This document shows, one piece after another, positions 45,836 to 56,452 of a DNA stretch of 64,000 bases. A program made the position numbers and the translations under genes. Position 1 is the first letter of the stretch. Each line of letters starts with the position of its first letter. This DNA comes from Symbiodinium kawagutii (taxonomy: Eukaryota; Sar; Dinophyceae; Suessiales; Symbiodiniaceae), in NCBI GenBank assembly GCA_009767595.1, contig VSDK01028583.1, forward strand, positions 1-64,000, read 5' to 3'. The notes beneath the pieces were generated by a model that saw only the letters and a program-made list of their open reading frames with translations, was not told the origin of the DNA and searched no databases.

Positions 45836-46174
45836 TCATTGGTTAACAAACATGAAATGAATATCTAACGCCTTGGATTTCCAGTACAGTAGGCATGCTT
45901 TACCAATGAATCGATCATCAAGCATAAGCTGACAAGACCAGGTCTCGGCAAAGGGATCCCAGGTCTTGCGATGTGCTGCCAGCACCAAACTGCGGTCGGG
46001 CTGCCAGGGTCTTGCTCGCCAGGGTTTGCCATACAGCAACACTTCAATCACCGTACTCTCATCGTACTCAACTCCCGGCAGCTCAGGAAACAGCATAGTA
46101 ACGAGCCATGATCCCGCTATATCAGCTGCTGAAACTGGCCACTTCCAAGAATTTCTTAGATGCTTCTGGAGCAA
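45836..46174 (-). CDS. Minus-strand open frame of 112 codons, protein-like
   Basis: The product contains SWLVTMLFPELPGVEYDEST, VIEVLLYGKPWRARPWQPD and LMLDDRFIGKACLLYWKS, with a balanced composition unlike shadow frames. Plus-strand frames here are Ser/Cys-rich and poor. I recognise no family. It lies inside the channel intron between the S5 and turret exons on the opposite strand, so it may be a nested gene, retrocopy or transposon fragment. Confidence 0.35.
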   Translation of the reverse strand: MLQKHLRNSWKWPVSAADIAGSWLVTMLFPELPGVEYDESTVIEVLLYGKPWRARPWQPDRSLVLAAHRKTWDPFAETWSCQLMLDDRFIGKACLLYWKSKALDIHFMFVNQ

Positions 46175-46322
46175 GCATAGCGAGCTCGCAATTCAGATGC
46201 ACCGAACACGGAAGTGTTGTCCTATCAAGAGCATCAGGCTATCATTTCTGCTTGGCTTTGTGAAGATACTGTACATGATTCCAGGCTATCAGGAAAAACT
46301 CCAGCTTCCCTGGATCCATGTG

Positions 46323-46427
46323 GGTGTTTCTCAAGCCATAGGGGTACCCCCAGTTATCATCCATTACTAGTCATTTATAGTAATAAACCAACCAGTTTTG
46401 GGGGTCCCCTATGGCTTGAGAAACCAC
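46323..46427 (+). mobile_element. Family B element
   Basis: GGTGTTTCTCAAGCCATAGG and CCTATGGCTTGAGAAACCAC are inverted ends. The interior TAGTAATAAACCAACCA is in reverse orientation relative to the 30.7-kb copy. It is in the S5-to-turret intron. Confidence 0.85.
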
Positions 46428-46729
46428 CATTTTCGGCCATGGTCATCAGTTGCAAGTCATCGTCCCAGCAGCAGATCTAATCCTCCGTGACAACCCCTGA
46501 GCAGTACTGGAGATGGTACAGGAACACGCAGTTCTTGTTGGTCATTATCACTGTGCATAGTAACATAATATAGATTTATATATTGTAATCCGATGTAATC
46601 GGTTCCAAACAGCAAGTGAACTACCATTATCATCAAATCCGGAACACATCATTATTTTATCGGTTGCGAAGTAACATACAGTAATCCGTTCCAAACTTAC
46701 CACTATGAATTACCCAGCGCCATTGCAAG

Positions 46730-46811
46730 GTTCGGCGTGGCCAGTCTGGAAGATGGACCATCCTGGGTCACGGTGAATGGCCTCGAACAAGCATCCGTGC
46801 CGTTCCAATAT
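46730..46811 (+). CDS. Channel exon: turret before the pore
   Basis: After CATTGCAAG|G the exon completes the Trp codon from S5 and reads FGVASLEDGPSWVTVNGLEQ, then ASVPFQY. The W, the acidic/Gly stretch and the final Q-Y preceding A-T-S-L-H-W are the usual turret layout of this channel family. The exon ends at a GC donor (CAATAT|GCTGCT), phase 0. A later GT donor would add A-A-G-T. Confidence 0.8.
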
Positions 46812-47794
46812 GCTGCTGGGACGTCACAGCAAACGAGTTCAGGTTGCTACTCCACCATGGATCACAGGTTTGGCGACTGATATGACATGCATGGAGTCCA
46901 TGCTGTAACCAACCTCACTCTGCATTTGCTTAACCAGAAAGATCTTTAGTGCTAGGCAGCCATCAAACTCGTTGAAGTACGCACTGATGGAGCAGCTGAC
47001 CAGTGGGATGTGCTTGTTGACCTCATCGAATTACGTATGTTGGTGCTGACTAGTCATATAATTTCCAGATCAAACTGATCAATTTTTAAATGCTTATTGC
47101 TGCACCAATCTTTCAGCAGTGGTTCCTTCCCCTGGTGATCCCCAAATCTTTCAGCTCTACCGAGATCGTTTCAGCTTTACCACAAACATCATTATGTACA
47201 AATAATATATCCTAGCCAATATATGACAACCACTACTAACCAAGTTGATAATGATAACCATACAAAGTTGAAACCAATATAGCAGTAGTATCAGCATGTA
47301 TTGTCCCTTATCACAGCCATCGTGATAGCAATTACTATGGCTTGATTATTCATAACACACTAATCACAACTAATCACAACCATCAATTAGCCGTCATTAT
47401 TGACCATTACGATAAATACCAGCACTCACAACCCTTTTAACCACCAATTGTCAAGCATCATAGCTATTAATCATCAAGCATTTCCATTCAATGTCAACAT
47501 CATTTATTTACCCAATATTACTATCAACCATACTGTAATTTCAACAATCATCATCCAACTGTTATCAACCATTGTCATTATCATTTATTTTTCTTGTTGA
47601 ATAAATGATCATCATTAACATGATCATTATCAATGTCATTATAATTATCCAGCTGTTACCATTGCCCAAAACATCTCAAGATAACATGACTATGACTCTT
47701 ATCCCCAAAGGTGCTCTCCGCGGTGTTCCCCCACGGCCTTGAACGCTGCTTCTTTGGCCGACCCCCGGGGGAACCTCGCAGCTGCCGTCGCAAG

Positions 47795-47887
47795 GCCACG
47801 TCGCTGCATTGGTCCGTGGCGCAGCTGGGTGTTGGGCAGACCGAGATCGAAGCCACGACGCTGTCGGAGCGATGTTTTTCCATCGTG
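47795..47887 (+). CDS. Channel exon: pore helix and selectivity filter
   Basis: Acceptor GTCGCAAG|G is followed by 31 codons: ATSLHWSVAQLGVGQTEIEA then TTLSERCFSIV. SLHW starts the pore helix, LGVGQTE occupies the selectivity-filter position (TxGYGD in K+ channels), and ERCFSIV begins S6. It ends at a GC donor (ATCGTG|GCGACT), phase 0. The filter keeps G-x-G but lacks the usual Thr, aromatic and Asp, so ion preference cannot be assumed. This is the most diagnostic exon of the gene. Confidence 0.85.
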
Positions 47888-47910
47888 GCGACTCGTTAAA
47901 CGATCTAAAC

Positions 47911-47924
47911 ACTGCTGCTGCTGG

Positions 47925-47967
<43 letters not shown>

Positions 47968-47968
47968 A
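47911..47968. repeat. (GCT)n trinucleotide array
   Basis: About 18 CTG/GCT triplets, 24 bp downstream of the pore exon. Confidence 0.95.
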
Positions 47969-48189
47969 TTACTACGCGCAAACCCGCCCTTTCGCCCACA
48001 GGGCGAAAGGGGGGGTTTTCCTATGGTGACCACTGGATGTTGGATCTGCATTTCAACAACGGGTTCGTGCGTTAAGGACTGATGGTACTAGACGATGAGG
48101 GTTGCTGATTTTAGGCTCGATGATTTTAGGGTTGATGGTTTCATAGGCTCGATGATTGTAGGGTTGATGCTTTTAGGGTTGATGGTTTT

Positions 48190-49076
48190 CAATGTCCCGC
48201 CCCCGAAAAACTAAATGTGTCATGAGTACTATTTTACTTGTGGGCTTGAGTGTTTTAGGGATCAACTGTCCCACCCCCGAAAAACTATATGTATCATGAA
48301 TAGTATGTTACTTGTGGGCTGAAGTGTTTGGAGGATAAAATGTCCCACCCCCGAAAACCTATATGTGTCATGAGTCCTATGTTACTTGTGGGCTTGAGTG
48401 TTTGAAGGATCAAATGTCCCACCCCCGAAAACCTATATGTGTCATGAGTACTATCTTACCTGTGGGCTTGAGTGTTTTAAGGATCAAATGTCCCACCCCC
48501 GAAAACCTATATGTGTCATGAGTCCTATGTTACTTGTTGGCTTGAGTGCTTTAAGGATCAAATGTCCCACCCCGGAGAACCTATATGTGTCATGAGTACT
48601 ATGTTACCTGTTGGCTCGAGTGTTTTACGGATCAAATGTCCCACCCCCGAAAACCTATATGTGTCATGAGTACTATGTTACTGGTTGGCTTGAGTGCTTG
48701 AAGGATCAAATGTCCCACCCCGGAGAACCTATATGTGTCATGAGTACTATGTTACCTGTTGGCTCGAGTGTTTTACGGATCAAATGTCCCACCCCCGAAA
48801 ACCTATATGTGTCATGAGTACTATGTTACCTGTTGGCTTGAGTGTTTTAAGGATCAAATGTCCCACCCCCGAAAACCTATATGTGTCAGGAGTACTATGT
48901 TATTTGTTGGCTGAAGTGTTTGAAGGATCAAATGTCCCACCCCCGAAAACCTATATGTGTCATGAGTACTATGTTACTTGTTGGCTTGAGTGTTTTAAGG
49001 ATCAAATGTCCCACCCCCGAAAACCTATATGTGTCATGAGTACTATGTTACTGGTTGGCTTGAGTGTTTGAAGGAT
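48190..49076. repeat. 74-bp minisatellite, 12 copies
   Basis: GTCCCACCCCCGAAAACCTA recurs at exact 74-bp steps (48194, 48268, 48342, 48416, 48490, 48564, 48638, 48712, 48786, 48860, 48934, 49008). Two adjacent 148-bp blocks (from 48564 and 48712) share private variants (CCCCGGAGAACC, GGCTCGAGTGTTTTACGG), which indicates a dimer duplication. Because 74 is not a multiple of 3, the long frames across it are repeat artefacts. It lies in the pore-to-S6 intron. Confidence 0.97.
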
Positions 49077-49298
49077 CTACTTATCTATCCATCTATCTTC
49101 ATACGTTCACACGTCCATGCATACTGAAATATCTCTATCTATGAACATACCGGCACGACACAGGTCCAGGACCTGCACGCGCCGTCAACATACGGTTGAT
49201 GTCACGCATGTGCATTTTGTACTGTAAAAACCAATGTTTTTTGACGTTCCCAGACGCTCCCGACAGAGGCGCGGGCAAACGGAGGGATTTGCCCGATA

Positions 49299-49300
<2 letters not shown>

Positions 49301-49335
<35 letters not shown>

Positions 49336-49372
49336 GCTGCTACTACTACTACTACTACTATTACTACTACAG
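49301..49372. repeat. (CTA)n trinucleotide array
   Basis: About 24 ACT/CTA triplets with a CTGCTG interruption. Confidence 0.95.
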
Positions 49373-49591
49373 GATTCAGCCCACATGTATGTAATTTTAA
49401 AAATATCTATCAACATTGATCAACTGATCATCCAGTACCATATTGGATCAGGCATGATCATTATTGTTTATGCTATCATAGCTCCCACACGTTCCCATTG
49501 ATATGCATGGAGCTAAGCACATGCACCAGCACCACTCACAGACCTCCAGAGGACCACACCTTCCACTGGTGACAACTCTGCTGCGACTCAG

Positions 49592-49627
49592 GTGATGCTC
49601 AGTGCCTTGTTGAGTTTTTCCACCTTG
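49592..49627 (+). CDS. Channel exon: S6 helix core
   Basis: CTGCGACTCAG|G precedes 12 codons VMLSALLSFSTL ending at a GC donor (ACCTTG|GCCGCT), phase 0. Joined between the pore exon (ERCFSIV) and the post-S6 exon (VSSMTSLM) it gives a 16-residue hydrophobic S6 of the family's usual length. Reading on to a GT donor would add L-A-A-G and lengthen S6. Confidence 0.7.
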
Positions 49628-49804
49628 GCCGCTGGGGTTTGCAGCACCGTGCAGGGTGGGGTTGGCTGATATGGATTCGAAATGCCACAAATAGTAGAGG
49701 AAAATGATGAGACGTTGTGCAATGTTGTGCAGCAAATGTTGGTGTGTATGTAAATAATAGTAGTAAGTATACACATATATACACTTGATTTTTGATGTGA
49801 TTAA

Positions 49805-49885
49805 TTTGTTGTTGTTGTTGTGGTTGTCGTTGTTGTTGCTGGTGCTGCTGTTGTTGTTGTTGTTGTTATTATTATTGTTGTTGTT
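49805..49885. repeat. (TTG)n trinucleotide array
   Basis: TTG triplets with CTG, TGG and ATT variants. Confidence 0.95.
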
Positions 49886-51228
49886 CACGTTGGTCAATAC
49901 TGCCATACATTGGTCTCAGGAGTTTATGATTCTGGATGACATGTGCAGAAAGAGTCCAGAGAAGACGTATTTTGTTGACTGCTTACCTGTTGACAAAGCT
50001 GTTCTTGTATAGCAAACGACTAGCGGCTATCATCATTAAGTGTAGTTATAGCAGAGCCGTATTTGCATTGCTTTGATTGTTGATGATTTCTACATTGCCA
50101 ATCAAGGTTATCTCAAGCAACGGGACATGATACCAAATATGGATCTTTCATTGGTCAATGGTGGTGTGCCGCTGAAAGTTCCAGTAGGCGACTCACATAG
50201 CGGGGACAGTGGTTCATGCAGCAGTACCAAGTATAATCCGAAACTGCAATTTGAAAGTCAAATGAGCATCTAACTACAAATCCATCCATTATGGGTGCGG
50301 GTTCTAAGGCTCTGAGGCTCTTCATGAATGCAGGGTTTTGACCAATAAACACACGGTTAGATCATAAAAGCATGAGGTATATCCAATGAAGTATGACCAA
50401 TCTGTACCAAAGCAAGCCAACAAACCATGTCATAGAACATTATAACCAACAAAGGATGATATATTATTGTAGAAATCGTTCATCGTGGGGAAATGCTGGT
50501 TGGTTGGTTCCTTGGTGCAGTGGTTGCTTGCTTGTTTGGTCCACGGTTTCGATTTGTATCATCTCGGGGAGTCGAACTGGTTGTAGCTTGGCCGACTTCT
50601 ATCGCACTATGCGTGTGGATTGGTACTATGTAATGCGCCACAACGATCAACTCTCCCTTCATGTAGATCTCTTAAGCTTGTAAGTTTGTGGCTTACCAAC
50701 AACTGTCACGATGCAATCATTAGTTTGCCACTAGTGCCAATCAGCAACGAGCATTACCCAGCATCATTGTTAGCCATGATGAATCATTTTCATAGACAAT
50801 TTCTGAAATCTAGTCATTCCATTACATAGTACATTCGCCATTCTCAACCCTTCTTGTTCACCATTATTTCCACTGTCCAACCGTTGTAAAACAGTACTAT
50901 CAAAAACATTTTGACTTTGCAGCCAAGTATCATCCACTACGAACCTTTGAATACCAAGCAGAATTAACCACTAAGCACTGACACTCACCATCCCTGATCA
51001 ACCACTAACCATCATCCACCAGACTAGGTACTGATCAACCACTGGTCGACCATACTAAGCTGTGATCAACCACCATACTAAGCTGTGATCATCCACTATA
51101 CGAACTGCGACCACTATACTAACTGCTCATCATCCACTATACTAATTGCTCATCATAACTGCTCATCATCCACTCACCCGGTCCGAGCGCGTTGATCCGC
51201 AACGATTCCCCAGCGCCGTGCCTTCAAG

Positions 51229-51282
51229 GTCAGTAGCATGACCTCGTTGATGGCGCGCTTGGATCAGCTGAAAACCGAAGAG
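51229..51282 (+). CDS. Channel exon: post-S6 helix
   Basis: GCCTTCAAG|G precedes 18 codons VSSMTSLMARLDQLKTEE ending at a GC donor (GAAGAG|GCCAGG), phase 0. The (V/I)SS(M/I)TSLMxRLxxLxxEE pattern is the conserved end of S6 leading into the C-linker in dinoflagellate channels of this type. The frame remains open to about 51369 (a GTAGCG donor), but that extension (GPQPAPARGS) does not fit the family. Confidence 0.78.
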
Positions 51283-52189
51283 GCCAGGGGCCCACAGCCC
51301 GCCCCCGCCCGCGGTTCGCTCCACTGTGCTTGTTGCGGTGCTGAGTTGGTGCCCGTGGTGAACTTGGTAGCGGTGAGTAATGAGATGTAATGAGGTCAGT
51401 TCTAGGGATGTCGTTTACGATGCTTACATGTATGATCAGATATTGTTTATATTGGCTTATGATGTTGGTGAATGGCTTTTGATTTGTTGGTGATGTTAGT
51501 TTAGAGATGTTTTTTTCATGATGCTTGATTTTTGGTCATCGGATGAAGTCCACCAAGACTGTTCAATATTGTTCAACAATCTACTAATCTAGTCCCTCGT
51601 GATGGTTAAGGATAGATAATGGCGAATGCTTTAAAATATTTGATGCTGGTTGCTTGATTACGGAGAGTTATGGTCTTACGAGCTTCATATTTGGATTGTC
51701 CCATGAATCCGGAATTCTTCACCAAAGAAAAGGGCAGCAGATGTTCAGCACCTGCTCATGTGGACCCAGCATAATCCAGCTATAATTTGATACATGCGCA
51801 TACACTTGTACATATGTGTATATATACAGATACAGTACATACGCATGCAGATACATATGTACCATGTGTAAAGATATAGTGGGTATAATGCTATACACTT
51901 GAATACATGCATACAGAAAGAAACAATGATTCTGTGCGCTGGTTCATAGTCACGCCGGGACTCCGTGATTTGTTTCTGCAGGGTACCACTCTGGTTGCTG
52001 GGGAAATCAATCCTCGACGAAGGAATGATCTTCGATGTGCCGCGCCTGTGAACACAGCGACCTTTTGGGATGTTAGCCGTAAAAACAGCCTGCCATCACC
52101 TGCCCCAAAAAGAATCGTTTTACCCATGCGCAGGCTGACTGGGTGGAACCCCGTTGTGGGCTCCCGGGGGTGACCCCGCAGCCCCGCAG

Positions 52190-52254
52190 GTGTCTCAGTT
52201 CCGTTCCTTGCGCCGCTTCGTCGCGGAGAACGACATCGACCAAGAACTCTCGTG
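52190..52254 (+). CDS. Channel exon: C-linker, first part
   Basis: After GCCCCGCAG|G the frame reads VSQFRSLRRFVAENDIDQEL then S and two bases of Trp. Q-F-x-x-L-R-R-(F/Y)-(L/V) followed by an N/D-I and L-S matches the first C-linker helices. The donor is GC (TCGTG|GCATGG), phase 2, complemented by the next exon. Confidence 0.8.
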
Positions 52255-52359
52255 GCATGGCTGAAGCTGGGAGATCTATCAGCCCAAGAATGGCTACGGT
52301 GATAGTCAGGAAGCTATGGTGGTTGTTGGATAGAACTTCTCCAAATTAAGAAACAGGTG

Positions 52360-53200
52360 TGGAATTCCGGATTTGTGTTTTTTTTTCTTTCGATTTTTAA
52401 CTACGTTTTTCATTGGGGCAATTGAAAATCAAAACGAAAAAAAAATCATTCCAGAAGGGTCTTTACCCCCGAATATCCCCTAATACTGAAAATAGCCTGA
52501 TCCTGATTTTTTATTGAGGACCTCTTTGAAATCAAACATTTCCATTCTTAATTATTAATATTAAGGAACTTAAAGAGGTTATTTGGGGAAAGCTTCGAAA
52601 TCCACTTTTTCCAGCAACATTTCGAAATAAGATTTTAAAAGGAACTTCATTATACTTAATCAATTTTCGAAATTCACATGCTCTATTTAAAGGCATTTTA
52701 ATTGCTTATTAGGGGTCTCTCCGGGACCCGAATACCAAAGACTCCCTCAAAAAATAGCTCAACGTGCTTATGATTGTGGGGGGGTATTTAGTATTACGGG
52801 GAGAGGATTAGCCATGAATTAATACGTCACTTCGACCATGATTCGTTGAAATTCATTATCCGTGGTTTTTGATGCTACATCACATAGTCCGTAAGGCCAG
52901 CTTTTTTTGTAGGCTAGGGTGGTTTGCGGATGCTATCTCCGCAACATGTTGCCTCCCTACTCTGGAAAAGGCCTTAGCAAAAGCGTAGCGCTGTGGTTCT
53001 ATGTTTGTAATCATTACTTCACTTCTGCGGGCCTGATTTCATTGCATTTTGGATCTCAAGGTCACTTGTGCACAAAGATCCAGAAGTCTCGTAGATAGAT
53101 TGTCCATATCCTTCAAAGATATCCCCACTAACAGCCCGTGTAGACGCTTTGGGCGAATGTTAGTTGCAGGGCGAACTGAGCTGGTTTCCAGCACTACGGC
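52360..53200. other. Compositionally different block, no gene seen
   Basis: Unlike its surroundings this stretch lacks CAT/ATC/AACC words and is rich in homopolymer runs (TTTTTTTTTCTTTCG, ACGAAAAAAAAATC, GTGGGGGGGTATT). No long open frame or inverted ends were found. It may be a separate insertion, possibly an old transposon or organelle-derived segment. Confidence 0.4.
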
Positions 53201-53922
53201 CCCAGAACAGTGAATTCCGATGATGACTTTGATGTTCTACGCGCAGTTGGACAAGAAAGAGCATGAAAGGAGCATGTCCAGATAATTCGCGAGATTGACC
53301 GCTAGCAGGAGCTCTTGACCAATGCTGTTGCTGGTTGTATCTATGTCGCTTAAGGCACCAACCATAACTAAGCACGGACCAACCTTGACAATCAGGACCC
53401 CTTACCATGCGTGATTCATACTTCCAAAGCACAATCAACATTATGAATGCTGTTATTAAGCATTCATGATAGCCCACTTATGAAAACCCTTCTATCCACC
53501 ACAATCACTATAATGTAACTTCTCAATCATCAACCATTATATCACTTTTCAGCCGCGAAATCTGCTTGGTGGTTGTAAACATTGTTTATTTTCCCAACCT
53601 ACTGTAGTAACTATCAACAACTGTTAGATACTAGACCTGGGATGTTACCACTCGTAGTATTTTTTATCAACAAATGGTTCGTTGATTTTCCCAACCTACT
53701 GCAGTAACTATTAACAAATAGAAGGTTCAATCATAAACTTAACCATAGGATCCAGCAACCTGTTAGTTGGCTAACCATAGGAGTGGTTCAACCACCAACC
53801 AGGTGATGATCATTGTTAGCCATTCTTACCATATATAACCATTATTAACCACTAGTTAACCATGAGGTGGTTCAACCACCAACCAGCAATCGCCACCACT
53901 TTCTGTTCCTCCCAGCGGGGAG

Positions 53923-53973
53923 GCACCGGGTCATGCGCTTCCTTCAGCATTCGCTGGCCGTGAAGAGGAGCGT
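53923..53973 (+). CDS. Channel exon: C-linker, second part
   Basis: Within a GC-rich island, CGGGGAG|G completes the Trp codon and reads HRVMRFLQHSLAVKRS, the (R/H)RVxRFLQ(H/Y) segment of the C-linker. A GC donor (AGCGT|GCCATG) can end it with phase 2. Upstream TTTCTGTTCCTCCCAG provides a strong alternative acceptor 12 bp earlier. The following exon, expected to encode the end of the C-linker before any cyclic-nucleotide-binding domain, was not found in this window. Confidence 0.7.
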
Positions 53974-56376
53974 GCCATGGCGGCGGCGTGCCGTGCATGG
54001 TGCGGTGGTTGATGACTACGGCTGGTTGCTTCCCCGATTTACCATCATGCTGTTGAGATCAATCTTAAGATGTTGGTTAACTGCTTAGATTAATGCTGAT
54101 TAGTGGTTATCAGTCGTCGAGTCTTTACGTTTTTGCAACCTTTTGATGTATTTTGCACTATGTTGTGGATGATTCGGGTGTACTATGACTATGTTCTTGG
54201 TAAAGTATGATCAATGATAGATATCATACCTAGTTAAATGAGTAGATGTATGTGTAAACATCAATATCTATGATTATGTTGTATGTACACACGCGCATTT
54301 ATATATATATATATATATCGATTCCCTTGGTGTTACCCCATTGCAGCTCTTGAGGTTGATCATCGCAAAAGTAAGGGACCAGCTACGAAAGTAGCAGTGT
54401 CAACCATCGACCACCAATAGTGCTTAGACACATGGTTGGCCACTGTCACTATCAACATCTTCATCAATTGAGTCATCATCACTCCACCCCATCTCCCTCC
54501 ATCCTTCACCATCATTCACCATCACTCATAATTTGTCATCATTAAGTATCCGTCATTCACTAATATCCATCAACCTTGTGGTATTGACCATGACCAGTCC
54601 AATCAACAGCTATTGGTGATCAACCTTTAGGGGCAACTCATTAAGCAATGTCAAGCATCAATTAATCAGAAGGCAAAGGCTAACATGACTGTCCAGCATT
54701 TGGCCATCATGAACCAATACATTGCATTCATGTAATTATCAGACACTATCAGGATTTTTAGTCTTTGACTATCTATCATTGCGGTGATCATCATCAGTAT
54801 TACTGACGATTGTAATTGACCATCATTTAGTCATTAAGCTTCACCAACCATCAGTACGATTATATATAGATAGAGACATCACTCACTTATCATGAATTAT
54901 TGTCGCTAAATGTGATCAACCATGATCAATTACTATGATTAGCTATAGCACTGGAGGTAGATTATTGTGGTTCAAAAAGCTTGATGTTAACCATTCATCA
55001 ATCATTAATCCTGCAGAGTTGAGAATGTCTACCGACTGTTCTCTACTGAATAGTGAATGGGTAAATTAGATCACCCATAACTCTGATTGCTAATTCATGA
55101 TCCACCATCTGCAACAATGACTTACTACAGTATTTTTGATTAATAGAGTTGTTGAGAATAGTTTGACGATGCATCATTGGAAAATAGTTGATTTATGATG
55201 CGCCACCACTATTGATAATTGTTTAGGATGTCACTGCCAATGATTGAGAATGAATAGTTGATCAATCATTACCAGCACCAATTAACAGTGACATCCCGAA
55301 TCATCATGATTGTCCCTGATCATGATCCCAAACCATTACCAAGTTTGATGAATCATTGCTATCCCAAACCATTGAACACACAATGACAATAGTTAAGCAT
55401 AATTACGACTAGCCCTAAATGTCAGGGAATAGTAGTTGATGATAACCTCCATCAATTATCACCACTAATTCTTCATTGTGAACAACCATCGCTCGTGAAT
55501 CATAGCAACCATTGTTATCCTAGTTAATTGTCAATCCCTGTTCATCAACAATTTTATATCATGAAAAAATCATTAATTGTCCTTTTGGCAATGAGTAACC
55601 ATTGGTTGAAGATTATCCCCAAGCAACTCATCAATCACTAATTTTTTCTCATCTTGGAATGGTAAATTTTCACCATAATCAGTTGATTACCATGAACTAA
55701 TGGCACTGATCACCATCCGATCAATCACTAGTTGATCAGTGGTTGATTGAATTCACTACCACTACTGATCAATCATTAGCAATCATTACTGATCGACTAA
55801 TGGTTACTACTAATGTTCCTAACCTTTAGTGAAAATTATCCATGAGTTGTAAGCCAGGACTGATCAACTATTAGGAGCCACTCCCTCCATCCGTAATAGG
55901 TTACCATTCTCCCCAATCACTCAAGCTGTTGATTGCTTTGTGATCAACAAAAATCACTGTAGCGAACAATCACTAGATAGCAACCATTAGAAAAGTTCAC
56001 TCGATGACTGCCACTTTAGTGATCAATCAGTAGTAAAATCACCATGAGGAACTACCTTAGCTGATAACCATTCGAAAATCAGCATCTCAGGGGATCTTCC
56101 AGTTAGAGTAACCATTAGTTGATTGACTAGTTAGTTGCCATTGGAAATCCCCAATCACCATGAGTTCATGGCATCAGCATCCGATCCCAATCCGGTAGCA
56201 ACCAATCGTTACTAATGGCACTGATCATCCGATCAATCACTACAGCTAGTTGATCAGTACTGGCTACTATCGTATATATGTATAGTTATATATCTTTTTT
56301 AAAATAAGTATATATTGTATTGTTTCATCTACATATAATGTATATCATGTATATATATAAGTATTTACATAATATA
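53974..56376. other. AT-rich noncoding DNA, presumed intron
   Basis: No GC-rich island or credible exon is present. The sequence is CATCA/TTGATG-rich with a TA array at 54299-54320 and TA-rich sequence from 56270. The retrotransposon starts at its end. Confidence 0.6.
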
Positions 56377-56442
56377 TGTCCCCCCGCTTCGGGATTAAAA
56401 TCAACTCATGTCACTGTTCTGCCGTAGCTGTGGGCTTTAAGC
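56377..56442 (+). repeat. Split direct repeat A1
   Basis: 66 bp beginning TGTCCCCCCGCTTCGGG and ending TGGGCTTTAAGC, identical to A2 at 63627-63692. It marks the left end of the retrotransposon. The base before it (A) differs from that before A2 (T). Confidence 0.95.
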
Positions 56443-56452
56443 TTGCAGTTAG

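Noticed and set aside
48398..49071. Repeated MCHEYYVTCWLECF-type frames
   Set aside because: Artefact of the 74-bp minisatellite. Three units return to the same frame.
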